A program made the translations under genes and the position numbers. A stretch of 64,000 nt of DNA from Larus michahellis (Eukaryota; Chordata; Aves; Charadriiformes; Laridae): assembly GCF_964199755.1 (NCBI RefSeq), contig NC_133906.1:434001-498000 (forward strand). The letters run 5' to 3'. Every line of letters starts with the position of its first letter. Within the stretch, counting starts at the first letter, position 1. Of the stretch, positions 25,184 to 34,520 are shown one piece after another. A model generated the notes under the pieces. The model was not told the DNA's origin, made no database searches, and worked only from the letters and a program-made list of their open reading frames with translations.

Positions 25184-25253
25184 TCTGGATTTCCTCAGGA
25201 AGGGGAAGTGTGCTGAGCCACCCTTTTAGGCCTTTCACTGTGTCGTCCCCAGT
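25184..25253 (-). repeat. Displaced fragment of ERV-A integrase region
   Basis: About 70 bp here closely match 28,574-28,643 inside the ERV-A pol gene, in the same orientation. The fragment sits between the GC-rich repeat and the truncated 3' LTR, so it replaces the missing R-U5 end. It points to a deletion or recombination after insertion, probably with another copy of the element. Confidence 0.8.
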
Positions 25254-25254
25254 A

Positions 25255-25490
25255 TAAAAATTATAAACGATACAGCCTGGCTATAGATGTAGGGTAGAGA
25301 TTCTCTAGAGAAATTTCTAAGTTTCGTTGTATTCGCAAACAACCTTGTACAGGGAATCACAGCTATGCATTCTTCGTGTGCTAGCTGCAGCTATATTCTA
25401 CCTCAGAAGCCTCTTGATTTTATGACTTTCCTTAATGTATGAACAATGCTGTATTTTTGTATTCTTGGCCAATTTAGTAATTATTCCACA
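25255..25490 (-). repeat. ERV-A 3' LTR remnant
   Basis: It matches the 5' LTR at 33,208-33,270 and 33,740-33,903, with the ~460 bp in between deleted and a short unmatched joint ('aagtttcgttgtattcgc'). The U3 edge is the 'attattccaca' end at 25,490. The region beside it (25,491-25,531) should hold the polypurine tract but is only weakly purine-rich on the minus strand. Confidence 0.8.
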
Positions 25491-25531
25491 TAATCCACCC
25501 CGTGACTACAGTCACTCAAGCTCCACGATAA

Positions 25532-27921
25532 TCAATACGGATGGGGAATATCACATGTCCTATTGTGGCGAGGGATATCAAGTGCAAATACTTCCTGTGG
25601 GGTGATTAAGCGAGTTAAGATTTTCATCATAATCCAAAGTCTAATATACAAAACAATTGTCAAAGCAAAGCACAATACAGTGAGTACTAGTAGAACGACA
25701 ACAGGATGGAGCATCTTGTTAAAAAGTCTTGTAGCTGTTGGTGACCATCCAAAGAGGGTGTCCCACCATTCATGTCCCCATCTCTCTTGACCCTTTCCAG
25801 TACGTGGTGTATTTCTTCAACATCATGATGGACAGTAATCAGAGGTCTTTTCCATTTTCTTGGGCCTCTTTCAACAATCGCTTCAATTCATCATATTGCA
25901 GCAACTTCTTCACTAGTGAGAGATTCATTCCGATAGGGGTAGGCAGCAAATCTCGAATCAATGTGTAATTAGATTGTAGCAATTGAAAAGGTAACAGGAG
26001 CTGAATAATTGAAGTCACATCCAATGATGTTAGTAAAGTTACCAACAAAAAGATTTGAGTCATTACTTATATCTACTGCTATGTCATCTACGAATACGAG
26101 AGTACAGGGAGACCTCATGCTAACACACCCTTTCCCAATATATACAAGCACAGTCTCTGGGGTTTCATCGGGATGTTTCTCAAAGTGACAAACATTCTGG
26201 TTGGTGTCAAGACAAAGGTCTTGTGCTTTGAGAGTATTACTCTCACAAATGAATCCTTGTTGATCTCGTGAAACGCATGCGTCAACATGAACAGTTTGCC
26301 ATTTAGTCTCATTTTGTCGTGCCCAACCTCTGTGCTGTGTTGGATAGAGTATAGCTCCTTGGTGATTCAACCCCAGTGCGATGATTGGGTATATGATGTA
26401 TACTGAGGCATTGCGTATCGTTAAGACAAAAGCTGTGGCTTTGCTCTCAGTGGGATCGTAGGTGAAATTAACCAGATACCACCTGGACTGAAATTGTCTC
26501 TCAAACTCAATTGCATTATCCCATATTACTTTTCGAATTTCGGTGGGCAAGGTGCCTTCTTCACCTTCCCTTATGATTGCGGCTGTCATAGATTGCATCC
26601 ACAGTTGGGCTCGGATACAACTAAGAGCCAAGGAAACATTGGTTTGGGTTGTACCAAGTGCATCTGTGATCAGCTGATGGTCTTTTTCACCCATTTCTTC
26701 CCACTGAGGCAATATATTCGATAAAAGCCGTTGGTGGTTTCCCAATGCTAATAGAGAGGACTGTAGGGGATGTTTTAATTTGTCTAGATCAGTAGTGGTT
26801 GTGACTAGTTTGTTTACAAGTATCTCAGCATCTATACTATTTAAGACTCCCAGGCCTGTTCCTAAGATACCAGTCACATCTGTCTTCAGTCGTTGTGAGG
26901 TGGCAACAGTTCGTCGGCCTAACCATGCTGACCATCCTGCATAAGATGTACTCAGGAATGGTGAGCAGGTGGGTTTGATCGCAGAGATATTAATCTGCAT
27001 TGACAATTCTACTCGTTTGAGGGAATATGTTGGGTTAAACAGTATTTGTTGTTGACCTGTGTGCTTAATGGCGTAAGGGCCAATGTTGAAGGTGTAACGC
27101 GTTAGACTAATGGAGGGCTGAGGAGCTACACCCTTCAAAGTTTGTGGGGGTGTAGGTTTTGGGTTCATTTCAAAAGGTTCAGATGTATTTAAGTCAATCA
27201 TAAATTCAAATAACAATTCCGTGCCCCTGTAGCCCCAAATACAATATACTACGATAGGTTTGATAAAGGTGAAGTTGTGCCAGCAATCTGAGTTTGGCTC
27301 TATAATTTTGTAACAATCAGTGTTGTATTTGTCCAGTTTAGTAGAGTCTACATGGATGGTCTCAATTACAGTTGGTCTATGGTGAGCAGACCCATTGATT
27401 ACTTGGCAGCCAATTTGTATTTTCTTTCCTGGGGCGGCTTCAAGCTTAGCCATTTGGAGTGAGTATTTCCAACTCCATTTATCTCTGGAATATACTTCAC
27501 TTCCTTCTATAACCAGAGTGGAGAGATTTAAATCCCTTATGTTTTCTAATGTCTCAGTGCTTGCAGTGTATCGTGACAGTGCATTATCCCAAAGCTCATC
27601 ATCAAGGGGCAGATTCTTAAGTCCGCTCAATAAGGTGTCATTGTCGGGGGTTTCAGATAGTGGCAGTGGAACCAGACTAGTCTGTGGAGTTGGGTCAGGT
27701 TCGACTATATCTATGTTTTGATCTATCTCATGTCTTGAAAACACCTCATTTTCATGTAGGACTACAGTGGCCAGGCTCAATTTTCCTTTTCCTGTTCCTG
27801 CCATCGCATTGTGTTTTACATAAGCTTGAGACCACGGCCATTCTGGATCTCTTTGAGTACAAACAACGGGGAGTAAAAAAGTAAAACTGAATAGCATCAA
27901 TTCCATCTGCCAAATCGTCAT
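25532..27921 (-). pseudogene. env: ERV-A env (surface and transmembrane glycoprotein), frameshifted
   Basis: A 650-residue open frame (27,921-25,969) begins with a hydrophobic signal peptide, has many N-glycosylation sites, and contains a likely SU/TM junction followed by a glycine-rich fusion-peptide-like stretch ('TGILGTGLGVLNS'). Envelope glycoproteins mediate receptor binding and membrane fusion. The frame stops just after the ectodomain. The continuation lies in other frames (about 26,063-25,839 and 25,714-25,532), the last carrying a strong hydrophobic membrane anchor and a short tail. There are thus at least two frame breaks, near 25,975 and between about 25,840 and 25,715. I see no CX6CC motif. 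A full product would not be made from this copy. An Ovex1-like avian class is possible but unproven. Confidence 0.8.
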
Positions 27922-28111
27922 TTTAGAATTTAGGCCTCCAGATGGCCATACATAATAAAAATATTATTATTGCCAGGATCAATGTCAGGATTCCCTGGAG
28001 ACACTCGAGGTTAGAGTAGGCCAATGAGTCTGTCCACGTACAGTTCATCCAAGGTTCCTGTAAGACACAAAGGAAAAGAAAAATCTGCTCGGTCTTATTC
28101 GGCCGACGGGG

Positions 28112-29860
28112 TTAAAAAGAAGGCGCGATCCACTGGGTGCTGATCCGGTGTATCTTCCCTGAGCAGTCTTTGGCTTCCCATGCTTGGGGGTTTTTGGGAG
28201 TAGATAGCACCATTGGTAATGTGCCAGTTTGAGGCTTTTTCACTAGCACAGGTAGTCCAGGGTGAAATTGTCCTAGGTATTTTTGTGGTTCATTGGGAAC
28301 TTTTGGAGTGATGATATCGGCAGATACACAGAAAGCTTTCATTTTAGGAGAGCCATCTCCACGCCATCTGTTATTTAGTTGATAGATGGCATCATCCAAT
28401 CGCAAATGCCAACCAGGTTCATGAGTTTTTGCAAAACGCTTAACCAATCCCTTGGTGCGTTCAACAATGCCATTATCCTGAGGATAATAGGGAGTATGAA
28501 ATACCCATCGAATCCCTTCTTCTTTGGCCCAATCTTGTACCACTGTAGCAGTAAAGTGTGAAACGTTATCACTTTGGATTTCCTCGGGAAGGGGAAGTGT
28601 GCTGAACCACCCTTTTAGGCCTTTCACTGTGTTGTCCCCAGTAGCTGATTTGAAGCTGGTGGCCATAGTGAGGCTGGAGATAATCTCCACTCCGACTAGG
28701 ACGTATCTTTTCTCACCTGATGATCTCAAGGGCCCAATATAATCAAGCTGCTTTGAATGCCACAACGCTTTCTTGTCCCGCATGTGTAAGGGAGGCGCCT
28801 TACTCGGATGATCTTTGCTGGGTCGTAGGCGACATTGTGAACAGGCAGTTACTACTTGTTCGCACAGCTTAACCGACACAGACCACCACCGGGCTAGACC
28901 TTCCCGATACAGGTCAGCACGGCCTGTGCGGCCACGTTTAACATGTAACCATTCAAGTAAGCGTTCCCATTCCCAACCATCATCTACAATGTCAATTTGC
29001 TGCAGCCGCGTGAGGCTATCTACCTGTTGGTTGAACTGAGCAGTGATCGAGTTTGAACGATCATGGCCTTTTACCCAAGCAATGTGCAATGTTCTCTGTC
29101 CTCCTATTTCCAACAGTTGCTTCCAGCTATCTGTCTCCCAGATTGGGAGTCTATTCACCTGCCAATCATTGGCTGCCCAGTGTCCTATCCATTCAGTGGC
29201 ACCTTTAAAAACAGCATATGAATCAGTGTAAATGTAAGTAGCCCCATGTTGTGCAGCTAGTAGGACGGCTCTGAGTTCCCCTACTTGTGCGCTACCTTCT
29301 CCTGTTTCAATTGCTCTTTCTCCTGTTGCTACTTCCAGTGCTACAGCCTTGTATTTCCACTTATTGTTCTCACGGTGAGATGACGCATCAGTAAACCACA
29401 CTCCTGTAAGATCACTGCCTTCTTTCAGAGGAGGTGCTTCTTGGATTGGAGATGGTCTGTTTGGTGGGGATTGGAACAATAGGGCACCATCTATATCCTT
29501 CTGGAGCTTGGATACTTTGATACTACCTTCAGAGATTGGCATGATATCATTAATGCCTTCTAAATAAGCATACCACTTTCGAACTGTGGGTTTCTGGGCA
29601 ATGCCGGCTGGTGGTGCTGTCCCTTTACGGACCACATCTAGGAGATGAAAAGGGCCCTGTACAATCACACTCTGTTCTCTCCTTATCTGCTCTGCCCATT
29701 GCAATGCTCGCACCAGGGACAGTAAACCCTTCTCAAGGTCTGAATATCTGCTCTCAGTATCATTGAAGGAGTGGGAGCTAAATTCTAATGGTCTCTCCGG
29801 TCCTGCTGGTCCCTTTTGCCATAAGTTACAATGAGAACCATGTTCGCCGAACCCCCCCAT
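28112..29860 (-). pseudogene. pol: ERV-A pol 3' part: RNase H and integrase (582-codon open frame)
   Basis: This is the longest open piece of the pol gene. The N-terminal ~140 residues look like the RT connection. RNase H begins at the 'VWFTDASS' motif and keeps an acidic 'YTDSYA' motif. The integrase follows, with a Cys-x2-Cys zinc-binding pair and a complete D,D35E triad (D in 'LDYIGPL', D in 'QSDNVSHF', E in 'GIVERTKG'). Integrase inserts the DNA copy into host chromosomes. The frame is intact through its stop at 28,112 but is cut off from the polymerase domain by frame changes between 29,861 and 30,175, so it would not be translated as part of a normal Gag-Pol protein. Confidence 0.85.
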
Positions 29861-30174
29861 TCTACATAGACAGGGTCAGTTGGATGTATGGGGCCACGTT
29901 GTTGGAATAACCTTAGCTCTTTTATTAGCAATTCTAGTGCATTATATGTTGTTCAGTCCACTCCCAGGATTTACCTCTTTTGAGCAAACAATAAAGGGGG
30001 CAAGCAATGATGTGTTTACCCCTGCAAGCCAGGGATGTGTTTACGCCAATAACTTAAAGGTCCTAGGACTTGCTGTAACTCCTTCGTGCTGGAAGGGTTC
30101 TGTCCATGTTCTATTTTTTCAGGGTATCCTGAGGGACAGAAGCAGCTCCCTTAATCCACCAGACCCCCAGGAAT

Positions 30175-31219
30175 TTAACTTCCTGTGTGGGTCCCTGACA
30201 CTTTGAGTCTGGAATTTCCAATCCCAAATCTGATAATGTTTTTTGGATGTTTTGCATCATGTCTTGTACACTTTCTTGGCTCTCCCCCCCCTATTAAGAT
30301 GTCGTCAATATATTGGTATACTGTACATCCCTGTGAAACAGGAATCTCTGATAGCAGTTTAGCTAAAGCATTATGAGCAATGGTGGGGGAATGTTTGTAT
30401 CCTTGTGGAAGTTGGTTAAAGGTATATTGGACTCCTTTCCACGTGAATGCAAACCGCGCTTTGTCCTGCTCAAGGAGGGGAATCATAAAAAACATGTCTT
30501 TAACATCTAAGGCAGCCATCCAAGGATGGGCAGCTCCTTTTATCATAGTCACAATTTCCGCGATATCCGGAACCGCAGCGGTCAGGGGTGCAGTGTTGGC
30601 GTTTAATTTTCAGTAATCTACTGTGAAACGCCATTGCCCTTTTGGTTTCTTTACCGGCCACACCGGTGAATTATAAGGCGAGTGAGTCCTCTTAATGATG
30701 TTTCTTTTTTCTAAATCTGATACCACCCCATCTGCTCCTGCAAGTGCAGCTGCAGGCAGTGGGTACTGTCGGACTTTAATAATTTTAGAGGGAGGCAAAG
30801 GTATAGATGTTTCTAATAGGCCCAATTCAACTGTGTCTAATCCTTTTTTGCGTCCTGCAAAACTCCACACAGTTCCATCTGGGAGTTTCCACATTCGCTC
30901 ACGCAGCACGTCAAATCCTAGGAGGTTAGTACGTGAGGCAGCTAGTCATTCGCTGCTCTCCCGGCGACCAGAGGTTAATTTTTGCAGTGGGGCATGTTTT
31001 TACCACACCATCAATTCCTGTGAAGTTGACTCTGCGTCGGGTGGGATTTATACCTAGAAGTTGTGCCGTTTTATTAGTGATTGCAGACATTTGGGCTCTG
31101 GTATCAATAATAAAATTTACCAATATCTTCCGGGGTCCAACAGGAATGACAATAACGGGTTCGAAGTCTTTATGAGAGAGCCATTGGATTGCTAGTACCT
31201 GCCGGACAGGGTGGCTCAC
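30175..31219 (-). pseudogene. pol: ERV-A protease and reverse transcriptase 5' part, broken
   Basis: Protease lies at 31,219-30,926, in the -1 frame relative to gag and overlapping its stop. Its active site reads Asp-Thr-Arg-Ala instead of the family's Asp-Thr-Gly-Ala; the Arg codon AGA is at 31,099-31,097. RT begins at about 30,909. A TGA at about 30,609-30,607 interrupts it at the conserved region before the first palm motif. RT resumes with 'LDVKDMFF', the 'LPQGYKHSP' motif and the catalytic 'YIDD' motif before losing frame near 30,240. A copy with these lesions cannot supply protease or polymerase. Confidence 0.85.
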
Positions 31220-32830
31220 TGCCCTCCCCAGGGATAGGAGTTTTTTGGCTGGGACTCTGTCAAATCAATAAAGTTACGCTCCGGTGCAGAAGGCACAATT
31301 TTCTCACAGCTTGGGGATTCTCTGGTTAGACTTTTCTCCCCAGCCGCATTATTCTTTCTAGTTAGAGATTGGACCAGTGTACGGAGATCTCCCGTAGGGA
31401 CACCGTGCAAGAATTGTTGGGGCACCCCTAATTGTAGGGCTTTACGCCACAACTCATTCCGGTCCTTATCAGGCTTAAACCTTTCCACCGGTTTGGGGTT
31501 TTGAGTGTGAGTTCGGACTTGGCGAACCTTTCGGGGGTGTTCGGAGGATTTTTCGCTAGTTAGGCTGGCCCAGCCCATTAGGCGCCCATATTGATCTATT
31601 TCCTGTACATATTCATTCCAGGTGGGCAAGTAGTGACCACGGCCCCGCCCATGAGCACCCCGAGAATCCCGTATATGATCTTGAGTGCGAACAAGGAACG
31701 GTTTCAGGCAATCGGGAAGACCACGGATGAGAGGGGCTAATCGATATGGGTCGATAGGGGCTGACATTGGGGATTTCCGAAATTCCTCTCTGTCATACAT
31801 GGCTTGCAGACAAGCTGCTTTCCGTACAGCCGCAAACAGATCAGAGTAGCCTGTAGCTCTAATCTCTAACGGCTCCCCCCTCTCTCGTGGATCCATACCC
31901 CCTGCCCAAAAGGCTGCTCGAGCGCTTAGGGAATAGTTATGATCCCCAGGCATAGTGGTTAAAAACACTCCTGGTCCCCAAGAGTCTCCTGCTTCTTGCT
32001 CACTCAGCATAATTCTGTCCCTCCCTTCAGAAGAAACTCGCCACACGTACTCAACAGCTGACTCTTCTGGTCGCCTCGAATATTTCTCCCTTATTTTTGT
32101 TAACTCGGTTGGTGTCCATGGAACGGTACGCACAGTGGTGTGAATTTCATCATCATCATCAACCACAGTTTCAGTTTTAACCAGAGGACGTAAAGGAAAA
32201 ACTTGGGATTTCAAAGTAAAAGTCCTTTCCTCCTCATCTTCTTTGTCATCCTCACTATTAGACAAAAAAAACTCCGGTCTGGGTTCCGGAATTTGGATAA
32301 CACCTTAACTTACGAATCTGTTGGACCTGGGTCGAGGGCTGCATTTTATCTAAGAGCCCAGTCACCCTTTCCAATAACATTTTAAGTTGGCGATTTTCAC
32401 TCCCAAGTTGAGCATTCCGGTTTCCTAAACATTCATTCTCACTCACAAGCTTATCGACTTGAGTTCTTAATTTTTCTCCTGTCTCCTTTTGCAAGGCTAA
32501 TGATGACTTCAGCACCTCATTCTCTGATTTCAGGGTTGCATATTCTACAGCTGAAATCAGATTAGGAGCAGGGGTTTCTCTAGCTTCTTGTTGTGCACAA
32601 GATAAACAGGCGCCTAACACAGCACAAATCACACCCTTGCCTTTCCCCGCTCTGAGCTTCTGTGAAGCCCGACACTCTTCAATACGTTCCACCACTTTCT
32701 CTTCATCCTTCCAAAATTTTTGGGCCCGCTCCTTCCCAGCCTGGGAAGGGGCACAATCATATTTTTGCAGCAGTTTATCCATGGCAATCCTGCCGACTAC
32801 GCCAAATTCTGTTGCGTGAAATGGGGCCAA
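31216..32830 (-). pseudogene. gag: ERV-A gag (coiled-coil N-terminus), single homopolymer frameshift
   Basis: Two frames overlap by 8 bp: 32,830-32,258 (190 aa) and 32,265-31,216 (349 aa). They meet at a run of eight A (32,264-32,271; eight T on the coding strand), so one indel separates them. The first part has a long leucine-heptad coiled coil (about residues 90-165). The second is acidic at its start, then capsid-like, and rich in Arg/Lys late. I see no CCHC zinc knuckle. Near the end is an 'FIDLTES' motif. Gag forms the virion shell; related single-ORF host-expressed copies (chicken ENS-1/ERNI) are known, and the resemblance here is from memory. Start chosen at the ATG at 32,830. Confidence 0.75.
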
Positions 32831-32999
32831 GCGGTTTTGGCAGAAGATAAACCCCCTTGCGTTCTAACACTCCTCACCGAGGTGGGAGGCTAGGTGCGGC
32901 TGGGTTTAAATTCTGAGTGATGCCCAATTCAGCACTATCAGCCCAATCGCGTTTAATATGTGTTAAACTATTACGATTTGGATACACTAGTAGTGGGCT

Positions 33000-33903
33000 G
33001 CACCTTCAGTCTAGTCGTGCTTATGAACTAGCACGGCCTCTCTCAAGTTTTGGTCGCGTTCAGTGAGAAAGCGAAACGACTAGCTACTGAAACAGTGCAG
33101 TTTATTTAAACAACACATATACAGGTTCTTTAGGATTGCCGGTGATAAATACACTGTCTGCAAAGCACGTGCAAATAAAGCTATTGTTAAGTATACAAAC
33201 GCGCGACAAAATTATAAACGATACAGCCTGGCTATAAATGTAGGGTAGAGATTCTCTAGAGACATTTCTAAGTCCCTGAGAAAGCGCTCGGTGTAATCCA
33301 AGTCTTACCCAAAGGCGTCCCTATGCGGGGGAAGAAAGGCTCAGCCCGTCGACTGATCCCAGAAAACAGCGGTGGAATTCTTCGCGATGGTGTCTTCCCT
33401 GACATCCCCTCTTTCTTGGGCTATTTTTATATTATTTTTTTATCTTCAAAGTGGAGTTTGAGTGACTTTAGTCATATGTACTTTTATTATGATTAATGTA
33501 TTCAAGGAGGAGTGTTCACACCTCGGGGGCGGATAGCCTCTGGGATGGAGGTGTGTTTTGGTGCATTGTGGTGAGCAAAGTTCGCACAAAAGGACAGCAT
33601 TTCATCAACATTTGACGAAATGTTGGCTCGGGTAGCGTGTAGGCCGCTTATCAGTTCCGTAGTACCATCTCGTCCCCATATCTGCTATTCGTCACAAGGG
33701 AAGGCCACGGAACAAGCGCGTTCCGTTCCATCCCTCGTGTAGTTTCGCAAACAACCTTTTACAGGGAATCACAGATGTTGCATTCTTCGTGTGCTAGCTG
33801 CGGCTGTATTCTACCTCAGAAGCCTCTTGATTTTATGACTTTCCTTAATGTGTGAACAATGCTGTATTTTTGTATTCTTGGCCAATTTACTAATTATTCC
33901 ACA
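33000..33903 (-). repeat. ERV-A 5' LTR
   Basis: The outer edge is secure: the minus strand starts TGTGGAATAATTAG at 33,903, matching the 3' LTR. The inner edge is uncertain; I place it near 33,000 because a polyadenylation signal (AATAAA on the minus strand, 33,106-33,101) should lie at the end of R with U5 beyond. I could not identify the primer binding site. The middle (33,275-33,735) is absent from the 3' copy. Confidence 0.7.
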
Positions 33904-34006
33904 AGAATAACCCTTGGTTGCCGATTTATCAATGGGTCTACTCACCACAGGCCAACTGTAATTAAAACCATCTATGTAGACTCTACCAAACCGGACAAAT
34001 ACAACA
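33904..34006 (+). pseudogene. Env fragment in opposite orientation
   Basis: About 100 bp in the plus direction encode a stretch similar to ERV-A env near residues 195-225 ('INGSTHHRPTVIKT' here versus 'INGSAHHRPTVIET' in ERV-A). Several residues differ, so it comes from another, diverged copy and not from a simple inversion of this one. It abuts the outer edge of the 5' LTR directly and ends at a stray 180-bp satellite monomer. Confidence 0.75.
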
Positions 34007-34206
34007 GAGCTTTAGAACAAGGCATAATTTTCCCTCCTGGCTCTTTGGGCGTGGGACCAGTCTCCAGTCATATGGAAGTGTTGGAGGCTGGCGCTGCGCC
34101 AAGTGGGAAAGGGTGATTTTGAGGCTGAAGTCTCTAGAAAAGCCTGCAGCCCGCAGTTCTGTGGGGCTACGCAAGTGGTTTCCAAAGAGCTTTAGAACAA
34201 GGCAGT
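34007..34206 (+). repeat. Stray diverged 180-bp satellite monomer
   Basis: It runs from 'agagctttagaacaaggcat' through 'ccaagtgggaaagggtg' to a second 'agctttagaacaaggcag', just over one unit. It is clearly more diverged than any unit in the main array ('gaagtgttggaggctgg', 'gaagtctctagaaaagcc'). Confidence 0.85.
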
Positions 34207-34407
34207 ATTTGGCTCACCTCCCGGGACAGCCTCAACTCAGCTCCTGGGATGCCTCCGGAAGGCTCCCGGCCTGGCTCCGCATGGCTCCTAGGCCACACTC
34301 CATTCAGCTCCTTGGACTAACTCAACTTGCCCCCATGTGCCGCCTCAGCTTGCCTTTTGGAGCCCGCTCAGCTCGGCTCCTTGCACCAACATACCTTGAC
34401 TGCTGGT
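34207..34407 (-). repeat. GC-rich repeat fragment (inverted family)
   Basis: About 200 bp with 'ctcacctcccgggacagcct' that match 36,486-36,567 and, in reverse complement, the left arm at 23,446. Units of the type 'cagctccttggactaactca' repeat within it. Confidence 0.75.
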
Positions 34408-34520
34408 CAGTGCCAAGAGGGAATTGTCGATCTTGTTCTCAGTGTCTCTGAGAATTGCTCTGATTATCCCTGTGACCTCTTTGCTAAGACTCTCCAGAGA
34501 GCCGTCCTCAAAACCAACAC
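34408..34520 (+). repeat. Stray unit of the 765-bp spacer family
   Basis: 'cagtgccaagagggaattgt' followed by 'cgatcttgttctcagtgtct' is almost identical to the spacer at 690-722. The following 'ctctgctaagactctcc'-like part and 'ccgtcctcaaaaccaacac' match other parts of the spacer but in a regular ~115-140-bp unit, which looks like an ancestral form. Confidence 0.8.

Larger units (their letters stand above)
25255..33903 (-). mobile_element. ERV-A: endogenous retrovirus, minus strand, gag-pro-pol-env
   Basis: Read on the minus strand the order is 5' LTR (to 33,903), gag, protease, reverse transcriptase, RNase H, integrase, env, 3' LTR remnant. All genes are interrupted by at least one stop or frameshift. 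The matching LTR ends carry TGTGGAATAATTA...: the U3 start lies at 33,903 for the 5' copy and 25,490 for the 3' copy. The 3' LTR is only about 236 bp and lacks an internal ~460-bp section plus its R-U5 end. The gag N-terminus is an unusual coiled-coil protein, and I think the closest known relative may be the chicken ENS-1/ERNI (Soprano) family; this is recollection, not a search result. Flanking target-site duplications cannot be found because both ends are rearranged. Confidence 0.85.

Noticed and set aside
32900..33000. Primer binding site of ERV-A
   Set aside because: No stretch of about 18 bp next to the presumed LTR end matched a tRNA 3' end that I know, so I left the inner LTR edge open.
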